33,938 bases of DNA, from the NCBI GenBank assembly GCA_039680175.1, contig JBDKTO010000109.1, forward strand, positions 1-33,938, read 5' to 3'. This document shows, in pieces, positions 15,857 through 24,072 of the stretch. This DNA is from Veillonellales bacterium (GTDB lineage: Bacteria > Bacillota > Negativicutes > JAAYSF01). Numbering within the stretch: the stretch's first letter is position 1; the number at the start of each line of letters is the position of its first letter. Made by a program: the position numbers and the translations under genes. The notes under the pieces are model-generated. The model saw nothing but the letters and a program-made list of their open reading frames with translations, was not told the DNA's origin and did not search any database.

Positions 15857-15913
15857 GAGAAAAGATTTATTCGATTCATTTCATTTTAGAGGAAGCGAAA
15901 GGTATATGCAATC

Positions 15914-17020
15914 ATGCTGAATCGGCGGTTGTTAAGAAATCTGGACTATGTAACAATAGTGATGACCGGCTTACTGATTTTAATCAGTCTGGTTATTATC
16001 GGCAGTGCCACCCACGTGAATGCACCCAGTGAGGATCGGTACTGGTATGTGCAGCGCCAGGGTATCTTTGCAGTCGTTAACATTTTTATTATTTTTGTTA
16101 TGCTGCATTTTGATTACCGATCATTAGGCAGAGTTGCCAATATTTTATATGGCATTAATTTGGTAATGCTGTTGGCCGTTATGCTTGTCGGGCAATCAGC
16201 CCTCGGGGCCCAGCGCTGGATTCAGCTTGGACCGATCAGCATCCAGCCGTCGGAGTTTTCCAAGCTGATTATGATTATTTCTTTGGCGAATCTTTTGGAT
16301 AAACGTGCCGGGAAATTAAATTCTTTTCGCGAGATTATTCCGGTATTCCTTTATGTTGGCGTTCCTTTCCTGCTGGTATTAAAGCAGCCGGATCTGGGAA
16401 CATCGCTGGTATTTCTGGCAATTTTATTTGGCATGATTTTTATTGCAGGGATCAGTACTCGGCATTTGATGATAATATTTGGTGCCGGAATTGCTGTTAT
16501 GCCGATCTTTTGGCACTTTCTCAAAGATTATCAGAAAAAACGGTTGACAGTGTTTATTGATCCCAATGTGGATCCTTTAGGCTCCGGTTACCATATTATT
16601 CAATCCAAAATTGCTATCGGCTCCGGCATGCTGTTCGGCAAGGGATTGTTCGGCGGTACGCAAAGTCAGTTGAACTTTCTGCCGGAAAATCATACCGACT
16701 TTATTTTTGCCGTTATTGGCGAGGAACTGGGATTTGTCGGCGCGGTTTTGATATTACTGATTTATTTTGTCCTTTTATATCGGGGTATTAAGATTGCCGG
16801 CTTGGCCAGAGATAACTTCGGCACTTTGCTGGCTACGGGAATTACTTCCATGCTGACTTTTCATGTCTTGGTGAATGTCGGTATGACGGCGGGAATTATG
16901 CCGGTAACGGGAATCCCCCTGCCCCTTATGAGCTATGGAGTCAGCGCTTTGACAACAAATATGATCAGTATCGGCATTTTGTTAAATATATATATGCGGC
17001 GGCAGAAAATTTTGTTTTAA
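15914..17020 (+). CDS. rodA: SEDS peptidoglycan glycosyltransferase RodA
   Basis: RodA polymerises glycan strands during elongation, in complex with PBP2 (mrdA, about 2 kb upstream). The 368-residue protein has about ten membrane segments. SEDS signatures are visible: GAQRWIQLGPISIQPSEFSK, KQPDLGTSLVF and the C-terminal TGIPLPLMSYG. The aspartate in QPDLG corresponds to the residue needed for activity in characterised RodA. ATG 15914 is preceded by AAAGG. A terminator follows directly. Confidence 0.96.
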   Translation: MLNRRLLRNLDYVTIVMTGLLILISLVIIGSATHVNAPSEDRYWYVQRQGIFAVVNIFIIFVMLHFDYRSLGRVANILYGINLVMLLAVMLVGQSALGAQRWIQLGPISIQPSEFSKLIMIISLANLLDKRAGKLNSFREIIPVFLYVGVPFLLVLKQPDLGTSLVFLAILFGMIFIAGISTRHLMIIFGAGIAVMPIFWHFLKDYQKKRLTVFIDPNVDPLGSGYHIIQSKIAIGSGMLFGKGLFGGTQSQLNFLPENHTDFIFAVIGEELGFVGAVLILLIYFVLLYRGIKIAGLARDNFGTLLATGITSMLTFHVLVNVGMTAGIMPVTGIPLPLMSYGVSALTTNMISIGILLNIYMRRQKILF

Positions 17021-17022
17021 AT

Positions 17023-17054
17023 AAAAATGCACGACCGAGGGGTTGTGCATTTTT
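17023..17054 (+). terminator. terminator after rodA, probably bidirectional
   Basis: Fourteen-base arms 17023-17036 and 17041-17054 pair with one G-T pair around a GAGG loop. The A-rich left end and T-rich right end allow termination from either side. Confidence 0.92.
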
Positions 17055-17057
17055 ACG

Positions 17058-17085
17058 TTATAAAAATAAGGATTTGTCATATACA
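17058..17085 (+). promoter_or_regulatory. candidate sigma-E-like sporulation promoter for spoIVFA-spoIVFB
   Basis: TTATAAA (17058-17064) and CATATACA (17078-17085) are 13 bases apart and resemble the Bacillus mother-cell sigma-E boxes (ATA-type -35, CATACAnT-type -10; 6 of 8 in the -10). The rodA terminator ends at 17054, so the pair needs its own promoter in 17055-17119. In Bacillus spoIVF is under sigma-E. Confidence 0.35.
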
Positions 17086-17119
17086 TTTGAATAGAAGTAT
17101 GGGCTGTGGGGTGGCGTAT

Positions 17120-17845
17120 ATGGCAAAACCGTGGAATCGATGGCAAAATCACTGGGAAACCAGGGAGCCCTGGCAGTACCGGGGAGAAGAAGATGACTAC
17201 GGCTGGCTGAAACGGTCGGTAACGGCGATCTTGCTTTTTACTGTAATTTATGGGGCGCATGTGTCGGATACCCGCCTGGGCCGCGCCATTGACGACGGAG
17301 TTCACTATGTATTGACGGTGGACACCGATTGGGGCTATTTAATGAGTCAGGCAGCGAATTATGCCCCCAAGGATATGGATTTATCGGCGTTAAAGCGAGT
17401 TCAAACCACAGTTTCCCAGCCGGCCGATCCTTTGCAGTATATGAGTAAGCCGGTCACCGGTAAAATTACGGCGAAGTATGGCTGGCAGCAGCATCCGGTT
17501 TTAAAACAAGAGATGATGCACGAGGGAATTGATTTTGCAGTACCATTAGGCACCAGTGTACGGGCCAGTGCGCCGGGACAGGTTAAAATGATTACCGACA
17601 GCGCTCAGTTCGGCAAAGTGCTGATTCTTCAACACAGCCAGGCAGTAGAAACTTTGTATGGGCATTTGGGGGAGGTATTGGTGCAGCCTGATGATATGGT
17701 GAGTCAGGGACAGGTAGTGGCCAAAGTCGGCAAGACGGGAATGACTTCCGGTCCCCTGCTCTATTTTGAGGTTCGGGAAAATGGAAAAGCCGTGGATCCA
17801 TTAACCCGGCTGAAAGGCGATTTTCCGGTCGAAGAGAGGAAGTGA
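17120..17845 (+). CDS. spoIVFA: SpoIVFA-like degenerate M23 (LytM) protein
   Basis: This protein probably holds and regulates the intramembrane protease SpoIVFB encoded next. With ATG 17120 (GGGGTGG 5 bases upstream) it is 241 residues; GTG 17111 is an alternative. A charged N-terminus is followed by one membrane helix (about 32-47) and a C-terminal LytM domain (about 108-235). His134 and Asp138 of the HxxxD motif remain, but the usual HxH before FE is Leu213-Leu-Tyr215. It is therefore probably not an active peptidase, as expected for a SpoIVFA-type regulator. Identity rests mainly on this architecture and on the adjacent spoIVFB. Confidence 0.8.
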   Translation: MAKPWNRWQNHWETREPWQYRGEEDDYGWLKRSVTAILLFTVIYGAHVSDTRLGRAIDDGVHYVLTVDTDWGYLMSQAANYAPKDMDLSALKRVQTTVSQPADPLQYMSKPVTGKITAKYGWQQHPVLKQEMMHEGIDFAVPLGTSVRASAPGQVKMITDSAQFGKVLILQHSQAVETLYGHLGEVLVQPDDMVSQGQVVAKVGKTGMTSGPLLYFEVRENGKAVDPLTRLKGDFPVEERK

Positions 17846-17849
17846 AGTT

Positions 17850-18722
17850 TTGCGGACCGGCAGGATACATGGGATCCAATTGGTTTTAAATCATTGGTTT
17901 TTAGGTTTGATTTTATTGTTTACTTTAATGGGGCTGGGTGGAAAGGTGCTGGTGGTGTTTAGTGCGGTATTGTTTCACGAATTGGCTCACGCATTAACTG
18001 CGATGGCACTTGACTTTACTGTAAGGGAAATTGAACTGTTGCCTTTTGGCGGTGTTGCCCGTATTGATGGTCTGGGGCAGGCCGGCTCAGGGGATGAAAT
18101 CAAAATAGCGGCCGCCGGGCCAGCTGCCAGTCTGGTTTTGGCGGCCGTTGTATATTTAAGCATGCAAAAACTGATCGGGTGGGGAGAGTTACTGGGATTT
18201 TATTATGAAGTCAATGTTATGTTGGCATTGTTTAACCTTATTCCGGCGCTGCCTTTAGATGGCGGCCGCATTTTGCGTGCTTATCTGGCGCGGCAGGGAA
18301 ATTATAATCGGGCTACGCATATAGTGGTTAGAATTAGTTATTTTCTCTGTTTGATACTGGTGGGCTTGGCTGGCTATAGCTATTTAAGCAGCGGTACTAT
18401 TAATCTGACCTTATTTATTGCCGCTGTTTTTCTTTATGTGGCAGGGAAAAAGGAACAGGCTGTGGCCGGGTTTCGAACCCTGCGGCTATTTGCCCATAAA
18501 AAAGCAAAATTGCAGCGGCAAGGGTTGATGATGACAAGACAGATTACGGCGCTGGAGACGGCCAGAGTGAAGGATGTTGTCCAATGCTTTCAAGCCGAAT
18601 ACTACTATATGGTGGTGGTGGTGGATGGCAAGCTTCGCTTCTGCGGCATGATAACGGAAACGAAAATTTGGGAAGAGCTGCCGGAGCGGGGGTTATATAG
18701 CCGGATTGGCGATTTAATCTAG
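17850..18722 (+). CDS. spoIVFB: SpoIVFB-type intramembrane metalloprotease (M50)
   Basis: SpoIVFB-type proteases sit in the forespore outer membrane and cleave pro-sigma-K during sporulation. The zinc motif HELAH is at 43-47 (Glu44 catalytic) and the third ligand Asp137 lies in LPLDGG; these positions equal those of the Bacillus enzyme as I recall it. There are about six membrane segments, and residues 225-290 resemble a CBS-like domain. TTG 17850 is used because AGAGGAAG lies 7 bases upstream. It follows spoIVFA by four bases. Some M50 relatives have other substrates, but the context supports the sporulation role. Confidence 0.88.
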   Translation: MRTGRIHGIQLVLNHWFLGLILLFTLMGLGGKVLVVFSAVLFHELAHALTAMALDFTVREIELLPFGGVARIDGLGQAGSGDEIKIAAAGPAASLVLAAVVYLSMQKLIGWGELLGFYYEVNVMLALFNLIPALPLDGGRILRAYLARQGNYNRATHIVVRISYFLCLILVGLAGYSYLSSGTINLTLFIAAVFLYVAGKKEQAVAGFRTLRLFAHKKAKLQRQGLMMTRQITALETARVKDVVQCFQAEYYYMVVVVDGKLRFCGMITETKIWEELPERGLYSRIGDLI

Positions 18723-18842
18723 GGAGGACCGGCAGGATTTTTTTTTATTATGTAGAACCTAAGGTAGGATATTCGGACTAAAGTTTGGATATTTTTGGGT
18801 AAGATATAGGTAGAATGGCAATCAATAGTTTGGAGGTAACAC

Positions 18843-20702
18843 ATGATTACGCTTGATCCCGCTATTTTAAGCCGGGTAGCCAAACCGGGACGTTATACCG
18901 GTAATGAATGGAACAGCATCATCAAGGATCCGTCCCAGGTGGGGATTACTGTGGCACTGGCATTGCCGGATGTATATGAAGTCGGTATGTCAAATCTGGG
19001 TCTGAAAATTTTATATCAAATTATCAATAACCGGCCGGATGCCGCGGCAGAAAGGGTTTATGCGCCATGGGTGGATATGGAGGCGGAAATGCGACGGTAT
19101 CATATTCCGCTGTTTACCCTGGAAAGTAAGCGGCCGGTGCAGCATTGCGATATCATCGGATTTTCGCTTCAGTACGAGCTAAGTTATTCCAACGTACTCA
19201 ATATGCTGGATTTATCCGGCATTCCCCTGCTGGCAGCCGACAGGGAAGACAAGTTTCCTTTGGTGATTGGCGGCGGTCCCTGCGCGTTTAATCCTGAACC
19301 GGTGGCGGCTTTTTTTGACTGTTTCGTGATCGGCGAGGGCGAAGAAGTGATGGAGGAAGTGATTGAAACAGCAGCGGATTGGAAAAAAGCAGGCAAAGCA
19401 GGCGGCCGCACGGCTTTATTAAAACAATTGGCCGGTTTGAAAGGAATTTATGTACCATCATTATACAGCGTCAGTTATGCTGCTGATGGTACGGCAGCGA
19501 AGGCTGCGGTCAACTGCCCGGAAGCAAAGCCGGTGATTGCCAAACGGGTGATCCGGGACTTGAATCAGGTGGAATTCGCCACCCGGCCGGTAGTTCCTTA
19601 CCTGGACATTGTGCATGACCGGATTATGCTGGAATTATTTCGTGGCTGCACTCGAGGCTGCCGTTTTTGTCAGGCGGGGGTTATTTATCGCCCGGTCAGG
19701 GAAAGACGGCCGGAAATTCTGCTGCAGCTGGCTCAGGAACTGGTTGATAGCACCGGATATAATGAAATGTCCCTGACCTCGCTGAGCTCGGCCGATTATT
19801 CTTGCTTGCATCAGCTTGTTCAAGCCTTAATTGAAAGATTTAAAGAGCAGGGGGTCAGCGTGTCGCTGCCGTCACTGCGAATTGACAGTTTTTCCGTGCA
19901 GTTGGCCCAGGAAGTGCAGCAGGTTCGTAAAAGCGGGCTGACGTTTGCGCCGGAAGCGGGTACACAGCGTCTGCGGGACGTAATCAACAAAGGGGTAACG
20001 GAAGAAAATTTGATGACTGCGGTGGGAGCTGCTTTTGGCGCCGGCTGGTCGGCCGTAAAGCTTTATTTTATGATTGGCCTGCCGACAGAGACCGATGAGG
20101 ATATTGAGGGGATTGCTGCATTGGCTTACCGGGTGCTTGATTTGTACAAGACGGTCAAAGGGCGCCGGGGTGCTAAAGTAACGGTCAGTGTGTCTTCTTT
20201 TGTTCCTAAGCCCCATACCCCGTTTCAGTGGTTTGGACAAAACTCTCCTGCCGAGCTGGAAAGAAAGCAGCAGTTATTAAAATCACGGCTGAGAGACCGG
20301 AATATTTCCTTCAACTGGCATGATACCCGGACCAGTTTATTGGAAGGGGTATTTGCCAGAGGCGACCGGAGCCTTTCCCAGGTGATTCTGGCTGCCTGGC
20401 AGCATGGCGCTAAATTTGACGGCTGGTCGGAGCACTTTAAAAGTGATGTTTGGCTGGAAGCTTTTCGGTCTGCCGGACTGGATCCTTATTTTTATGCCGG
20501 GAGAGAGCGGAAACCTGATGAAATTTTCCCGTGGGAGCATATTACCTGCGGTGTGGACAAGACCTATTTGCAGGAAGAATATCAGCGGGCACTGGCCGGA
20601 GCGGCAACGGGTGACTGCCGGCGGGATGATTGCCGGGGTTGCGGTGTTTGCCCGGGTCTGGGAGTAGAGGTATTGGATTGGGGGGAGCAGGCCAATGGCT
20701 AA
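18843..20702 (+). CDS. B12-binding-like radical SAM protein, TIGR03960 family
   Basis: This 619-residue protein has an N-terminal B12-binding-like region (about 30-220, VYEVGMSNLGLKILYQ). A radical SAM domain follows, with Cys269, Cys273 and Cys276 binding an iron-sulfur cluster (CxxxCxxC). The C-terminus carries further cysteines (CRRDDCRGCGVC). The family usually pairs with a DUF2344 protein, either fused or adjacent, and is common upstream of rng/rplU; its reaction is not established as far as I know. The next gene overlaps by eight bases. ATG 18843 follows GGAGGTAAC. Confidence 0.88.
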   Translation: MITLDPAILSRVAKPGRYTGNEWNSIIKDPSQVGITVALALPDVYEVGMSNLGLKILYQIINNRPDAAAERVYAPWVDMEAEMRRYHIPLFTLESKRPVQHCDIIGFSLQYELSYSNVLNMLDLSGIPLLAADREDKFPLVIGGGPCAFNPEPVAAFFDCFVIGEGEEVMEEVIETAADWKKAGKAGGRTALLKQLAGLKGIYVPSLYSVSYAADGTAAKAAVNCPEAKPVIAKRVIRDLNQVEFATRPVVPYLDIVHDRIMLELFRGCTRGCRFCQAGVIYRPVRERRPEILLQLAQELVDSTGYNEMSLTSLSSADYSCLHQLVQALIERFKEQGVSVSLPSLRIDSFSVQLAQEVQQVRKSGLTFAPEAGTQRLRDVINKGVTEENLMTAVGAAFGAGWSAVKLYFMIGLPTETDEDIEGIAALAYRVLDLYKTVKGRRGAKVTVSVSSFVPKPHTPFQWFGQNSPAELERKQQLLKSRLRDRNISFNWHDTRTSLLEGVFARGDRSLSQVILAAWQHGAKFDGWSEHFKSDVWLEAFRSAGLDPYFYAGRERKPDEIFPWEHITCGVDKTYLQEEYQRALAGAATGDCRRDDCRGCGVCPGLGVEVLDWGEQANG

Positions 20703-21390
20703 GCTGCGGGTCAAAATCACGAAGGGGGAAGAAGTACGCTATATCTCCCATTTGGATTATGCGGGGGCTATTGAACGGGCCATACGCCGGGCCAACCTTC
20801 CCGCCGCCTATTCGGCAGGCTTTAATCCTCATATGAAATTATCGTTTGCCTCGGCTTTAGGACTGGGGGTAACCAGTGAAGGCGAATATATGGATGTGGA
20901 GTTCACCGCTGCAGTCGATCCGGTTATGGCGCGAAATAAACTAAATGACAGTCTGCCGCCGGGAATTTTTGTCAAACAATCCGGCTATGTGGATGACCGC
21001 AGTCCGGCGTTAATGGCGGTGGTCAATTTAGCTGAATACCGCATCCTGGCGCCGTTGGCGGCTGGAACTGAATTTTGTGATGTTCAGGCAAGTCTGAGAC
21101 GGTTTCATTCTGCCGACGAAGTGAACTATATCCGGGAATCACCGAAGAAAAAACGGGAAATTGATCTGAAACAGTTTCTGGTTCAGGATATAGCTGCGGC
21201 AGCTGCGGGCGAGGCCGTCCGGCTGTCCATGGCCATTAAGATTACGCCGACAGGCAGTGTAAAGGCCGGGGAAGTACTGGCTGCGTTGGTTGCACAGTTT
21301 GATTTGCCGGTGGTGCAGGACAGTGCTTTGATTCACCGGGTCGGATTGTACATTGCGAATGAGACTGTACGCAGTTTACCATTGCCATAA
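20695..21390 (+). CDS. DUF2344 protein (TIGR03936), radical SAM partner
   Basis: This 231-residue protein shows the family start KITKGEEVRYISHLD followed by RANLPAAYSAGFNPHMKLSFA and ALGLGVTSEGEYMD. In many bacteria this domain is fused to the C-terminus of the radical SAM protein encoded upstream; here the two overlap by eight bases, so they are probably coupled and act together. Function is unknown; a role in RNA or ribosome maturation is suggested only by the constant position before rng and rplU. Confidence 0.88.
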   Translation: MAKLRVKITKGEEVRYISHLDYAGAIERAIRRANLPAAYSAGFNPHMKLSFASALGLGVTSEGEYMDVEFTAAVDPVMARNKLNDSLPPGIFVKQSGYVDDRSPALMAVVNLAEYRILAPLAAGTEFCDVQASLRRFHSADEVNYIRESPKKKREIDLKQFLVQDIAAAAAGEAVRLSMAIKITPTGSVKAGEVLAALVAQFDLPVVQDSALIHRVGLYIANETVRSLPLP

Positions 21391-21409
21391 TCGGTAAGGG
21401 AGGATCAGT

Positions 21410-22879
21410 ATGACAAAAAAGATTGTGGTCAACGTTGTACCGGAAGAAACCAGAATGGCCTTGCTGGAAGACGGTGAATTACTGGAAGTTTCGGTGGAAC
21501 GGACGGAAAGCGGACATATTGTCGGTAATATATACAGAGGGAAGATTAAAAACGTGTTGCCGGGGATGCAGGCTGCCTTTATCGACATTGGCCGGGAAAA
21601 GAATGCGTTTTTGTATATCGGCGATATATTCCCTCATGCTTCCTCCCGGTTGTCGGCCATGGACGAGGTGCTGACTGCCGGACAGGATATTATGATTCAG
21701 ATTGTCAAAGACGCTATTGGCACGAAAGGTCCCAGAGCTACAACCCATCTTACTTTACCGGGCCGTTATGTCGTTTTAATGCCGACAGTCGATTATATCG
21801 GCATTTCCCGCCGCATTGAATCGGAAAAGGAGCGGGAGCGGCTCAAAAAACTGGCCGAAGCCGTTCGGCCGTCCGGTATGGGATTGATTGTCCGAACAGT
21901 GGCCGAAGGAAAAAGCGAAGAGGACTTGCGCAAAGATGTGGAATACCTGTTTAATCTGTGGAATGCGCTGATTTCTCGGAATAAGCGGGTTCATGGGCCG
22001 GTACTGCTTTACCGCGACGTTGATTTAGTCATCCGCATTGTACGGGATTATTTGTCGGCTGATGTCGAGCAATTTATTTTGGACAATCGGGAAGCTTATG
22101 GGCGGGTATGCGATCTGCTGAAGTTTATTTCACCGGAATTACTGTCCAGAGTTACCTTGTATGAAGGCAGTGAGGATATTTTTACTCAATTTGGCCTGGA
22201 AGATGAAATTACCAAATTGGGGCAGCGGCATGTCTGGCTGAAATGCGGCGGTTATATTGTAATCGATAAAACGGAAGCTCTCACGGTGATTGACGTGAAT
22301 ACCGGTAAATTTGTCGGTCGTACCAATTTGGCGGATACAGTGTTTCAGACCAATTTGGAAGCGGCCGGCGAGATCGCACGTCAGATTCGCCTGCGGGATA
22401 TTGGCGGTATTATCATTATTGATTTTATTGATATGGATAAAGCAGAGCATAAACAGGCTGTTCTGGACACTCTAGGGGAAAAGTTGAAAAAAGACCGGAC
22501 AAAGACCAATGTGATTGGACTGACCGGATTAGGATTGGTGGAGATGACCCGAAAGAAATCCCGGCAGAACCTGGAAGGAACGCTGTACAGTGAATGTCCC
22601 TGCTGCGAAGGACGGGGCAGGATTCAGTCGCCGGAAACGGTAGTCATCAATTTGCGGCGTGAACTGCGGCGACTTCAGGCCGGTAACCGCCTGGAGGGGC
22701 AGATAATGATTCAGGTTCACCCTTATGTTGCCGCTGCTTTGGAACGCCGGGGGGAACTTGCCGGCATGGAGCGGGAATTGGCCAGGAAAGTTTCGGTTAA
22801 AGCCGTGCCGGATATGCATCCGGAAGCCTTTTCTTTTTTACTGGAACATGAAGAAGAGTCCGGCATTGACAAACAATGA
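21410..22879 (+). CDS. rng: ribonuclease E/G
   Basis: RNase E/G endonucleases process rRNA and mRNA. The 489-residue protein has an N-terminal S1 domain (about 35-120), the catalytic DNase I-like part with VIDVNTGKFVG and IIIIDFIDMD, and the zinc-link Cys396-Pro-Cys-Cys399. The short length with no long C-terminal tail matches RNase G-type proteins, so no degradosome scaffold is present. The start is ATG 21410, with GGGAGGA upstream. The -35 box of the rplU promoter overlaps its last codons. Confidence 0.96.
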   Translation: MTKKIVVNVVPEETRMALLEDGELLEVSVERTESGHIVGNIYRGKIKNVLPGMQAAFIDIGREKNAFLYIGDIFPHASSRLSAMDEVLTAGQDIMIQIVKDAIGTKGPRATTHLTLPGRYVVLMPTVDYIGISRRIESEKERERLKKLAEAVRPSGMGLIVRTVAEGKSEEDLRKDVEYLFNLWNALISRNKRVHGPVLLYRDVDLVIRIVRDYLSADVEQFILDNREAYGRVCDLLKFISPELLSRVTLYEGSEDIFTQFGLEDEITKLGQRHVWLKCGGYIVIDKTEALTVIDVNTGKFVGRTNLADTVFQTNLEAAGEIARQIRLRDIGGIIIIDFIDMDKAEHKQAVLDTLGEKLKKDRTKTNVIGLTGLGLVEMTRKKSRQNLEGTLYSECPCCEGRGRIQSPETVVINLRRELRRLQAGNRLEGQIMIQVHPYVAAALERRGELAGMERELARKVSVKAVPDMHPEAFSFLLEHEEESGIDKQ

Positions 22880-22894
22880 TCGGTATGTTAACAT
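22866..22894 (+). promoter_or_regulatory. promoter of the rplU-prp-rpmA operon
   Basis: A perfect -35 box TTGACA (22866-22871) lies 17 bases before TAACAT (22889-22894). The -35 box is inside the end of rng. Transcription would begin near 22901, giving a leader of about 110 bases before rplU. Confidence 0.7.
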
Positions 22895-22900
22895 TTACTA

Positions 22901-23011
22901 TTGTAGGCGATTGGGCTTACATTCCCGAACCGCACGGAGAGGTCTTCTAAACCATCTGGATTTTTCGGATGTACCGTATCCGGCGAGTTTAACTGTAAGG
23001 GAGGTGTAACA
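22901..23011 (+). promoter_or_regulatory. putative L21 leader RNA
   Basis: This untranslated leader of about 110 bases lies between the promoter and rplU and contains the segment CCGTATCCGGCGAG near its end, plus a possible small hairpin CATC/GATG around 22952-22970. Firmicutes rplU genes commonly carry a structured L21 leader thought to mediate autoregulation. I recognise the position and part of the sequence, but have not confirmed the consensus fold. Confidence 0.45.
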
Positions 23012-23323
23012 ATGTACGCAATTATCGAAACCGGTGGCAAGCAATACCGGGTGAGTGAAGGCGATGTTCTCATGATTGAGAAAATCGAAGCAAGTGAAGG
23101 CGAAGCTGTGGAATTTGAACGGGTTCTTACTGTTGTCAAAGACGGCGAGGTTGTTCTTGGCAAGCCGGTAGTAGCCGGTGCCAAAGTAACAGGTAAAGTG
23201 TTGGCTCAGGGAAAGAATAAGAAGATTTTGGTATTCAAATATAAGGCAAAATCCAATTATCGTAAACGCCAGGGTCATCGTCAGCCGTTTACGAAAGTGG
23301 TTATTGAGAAGATTGATGCTTAA
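23012..23323 (+). CDS. rplU: 50S ribosomal protein L21
   Basis: This 103-residue protein begins [18 protein letters not shown] and ends with the basic [22 protein letters not shown] region, typical of bacterial L21, which binds 23S rRNA. GGGAGGTG precedes ATG 23012. It is followed after three bases by prp and then rpmA, the standard Firmicutes order. Confidence 0.98.
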   Translation: MYAIIETGGKQYRVSEGDVLMIEKIEASEGEAVEFERVLTVVKDGEVVLGKPVVAGAKVTGKVLAQGKNKKILVFKYKAKSNYRKRQGHRQPFTKVVIEKIDA

Positions 23324-23326
23324 ATC

Positions 23327-23647
23327 ATGGTTAAAATAGAGATTGTGCGAAATTTGGCCGGAGCCATTACCGGTTTTTCTGTTAAAGGTCATACGAATAC
23401 GGCTCCCCATGGAGAAGACATTGTCTGTGCCGGTGTGTCGGCGTTAACACAAACGGCGGTGCTTGGTCTGCAAGAGCATTTAGGACGCAGCTGCAGGCTG
23501 GATATTGCCAGCGGCAGGCTTTGTCTGGAACTATGTGATGCTCCTGACGGGTTAACCGGTGCGATTTTGGAAACAATGGTTTTGGGTTTAGCGGAAATTG
23601 CCAAAATGAATTCGCAAAGTGTTCATATTTTAGAACACAGGAGGTGA
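23327..23647 (+). CDS. prp: ribosomal processing cysteine protease Prp (YsxB)
   Basis: Prp removes the N-terminal extension of ribosomal protein L27, a step needed for functional ribosomes in Firmicutes. The 106-residue protein has the catalytic pair His22 ([14 protein letters not shown] start) and Cys34, the same positions as described for the Staphylococcus enzyme. Its substrate is encoded next, and that L27 has the expected cleavage sequence. ATG 23327 lies three bases after rplU with little ribosome site, suggesting coupling. Its last codons and stop form the ribosome site of rpmA. Confidence 0.95.
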   Translation: MVKIEIVRNLAGAITGFSVKGHTNTAPHGEDIVCAGVSALTQTAVLGLQEHLGRSCRLDIASGRLCLELCDAPDGLTGAILETMVLGLAEIAKMNSQSVHILEHRR

Positions 23648-23655
23648 ATTGCGAG

Positions 23656-23946
23656 ATGTTTAATTTTGATTTACAGCTATTTGCTCATAAAAAAGGTATG
23701 GGCAGTACGCGCAATGGTCGTGACAGTGAGTCCAAACGCCTTGGCGTAAAACGTCACGCCGGTGAGGTGGTAACTGCCGGCAGCATTATCGTCCGCCAGC
23801 GAGGCACTCACTTCCATCCCGGACAGAATGTGGGAATCGGTAAAGACGATACCCTGTATGCAAAGATTGCCGGTCGCGTATCCTTTGAACGTAAAGGCCG
23901 CGAAGACAGGCAAGTCAGTGTGTATTCAGTGGAAGAAGCAATCTAA
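23656..23946 (+). CDS. rpmA: 50S ribosomal protein L27 with cleavable N-terminus
   Basis: The protein starts [14 protein letters not shown]. Prp is expected to cut after Phe9, exposing the Ala-His-Lys-Lys end that reaches the peptidyl transferase centre. ATG 23656 is chosen because AGGAGGTGA (23639-23647) ends 8 bases upstream; an in-frame GTG at 23644 lies inside that site. The 96-residue length and motifs [17 protein letters not shown] and GTHFHPG are standard. A strong terminator follows. Confidence 0.97.
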   Translation: MFNFDLQLFAHKKGMGSTRNGRDSESKRLGVKRHAGEVVTAGSIIVRQRGTHFHPGQNVGIGKDDTLYAKIAGRVSFERKGREDRQVSVYSVEEAI

Positions 23947-23951
23947 CATGC

Positions 23952-23988
23952 ACCTGCGGCTGCAAAGGCCGCAGGTATTTATTTTTTT
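23952..23988 (+). terminator. Rho-independent terminator after rpmA
   Basis: Nine-base GC-rich arms 23952-23960 and 23968-23976 pair perfectly around a 7-base loop, followed by a T-rich tract to 23988. Confidence 0.93.
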
Positions 23989-24072
23989 AGGAAAAGGGAT
24001 TTTTCATTTTCGGGGCGAAACCTATAGTAATTTTATCTTGTGAAATTTTGCTAAGGAAGGAAATGATGGCCT

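Noticed and set aside
17027-17119. Extended start of the SpoIVFA-like protein
   Set aside because: The extension would begin inside the rodA terminator and has no ribosome site; ATG 17120, or possibly GTG 17111, fits better.
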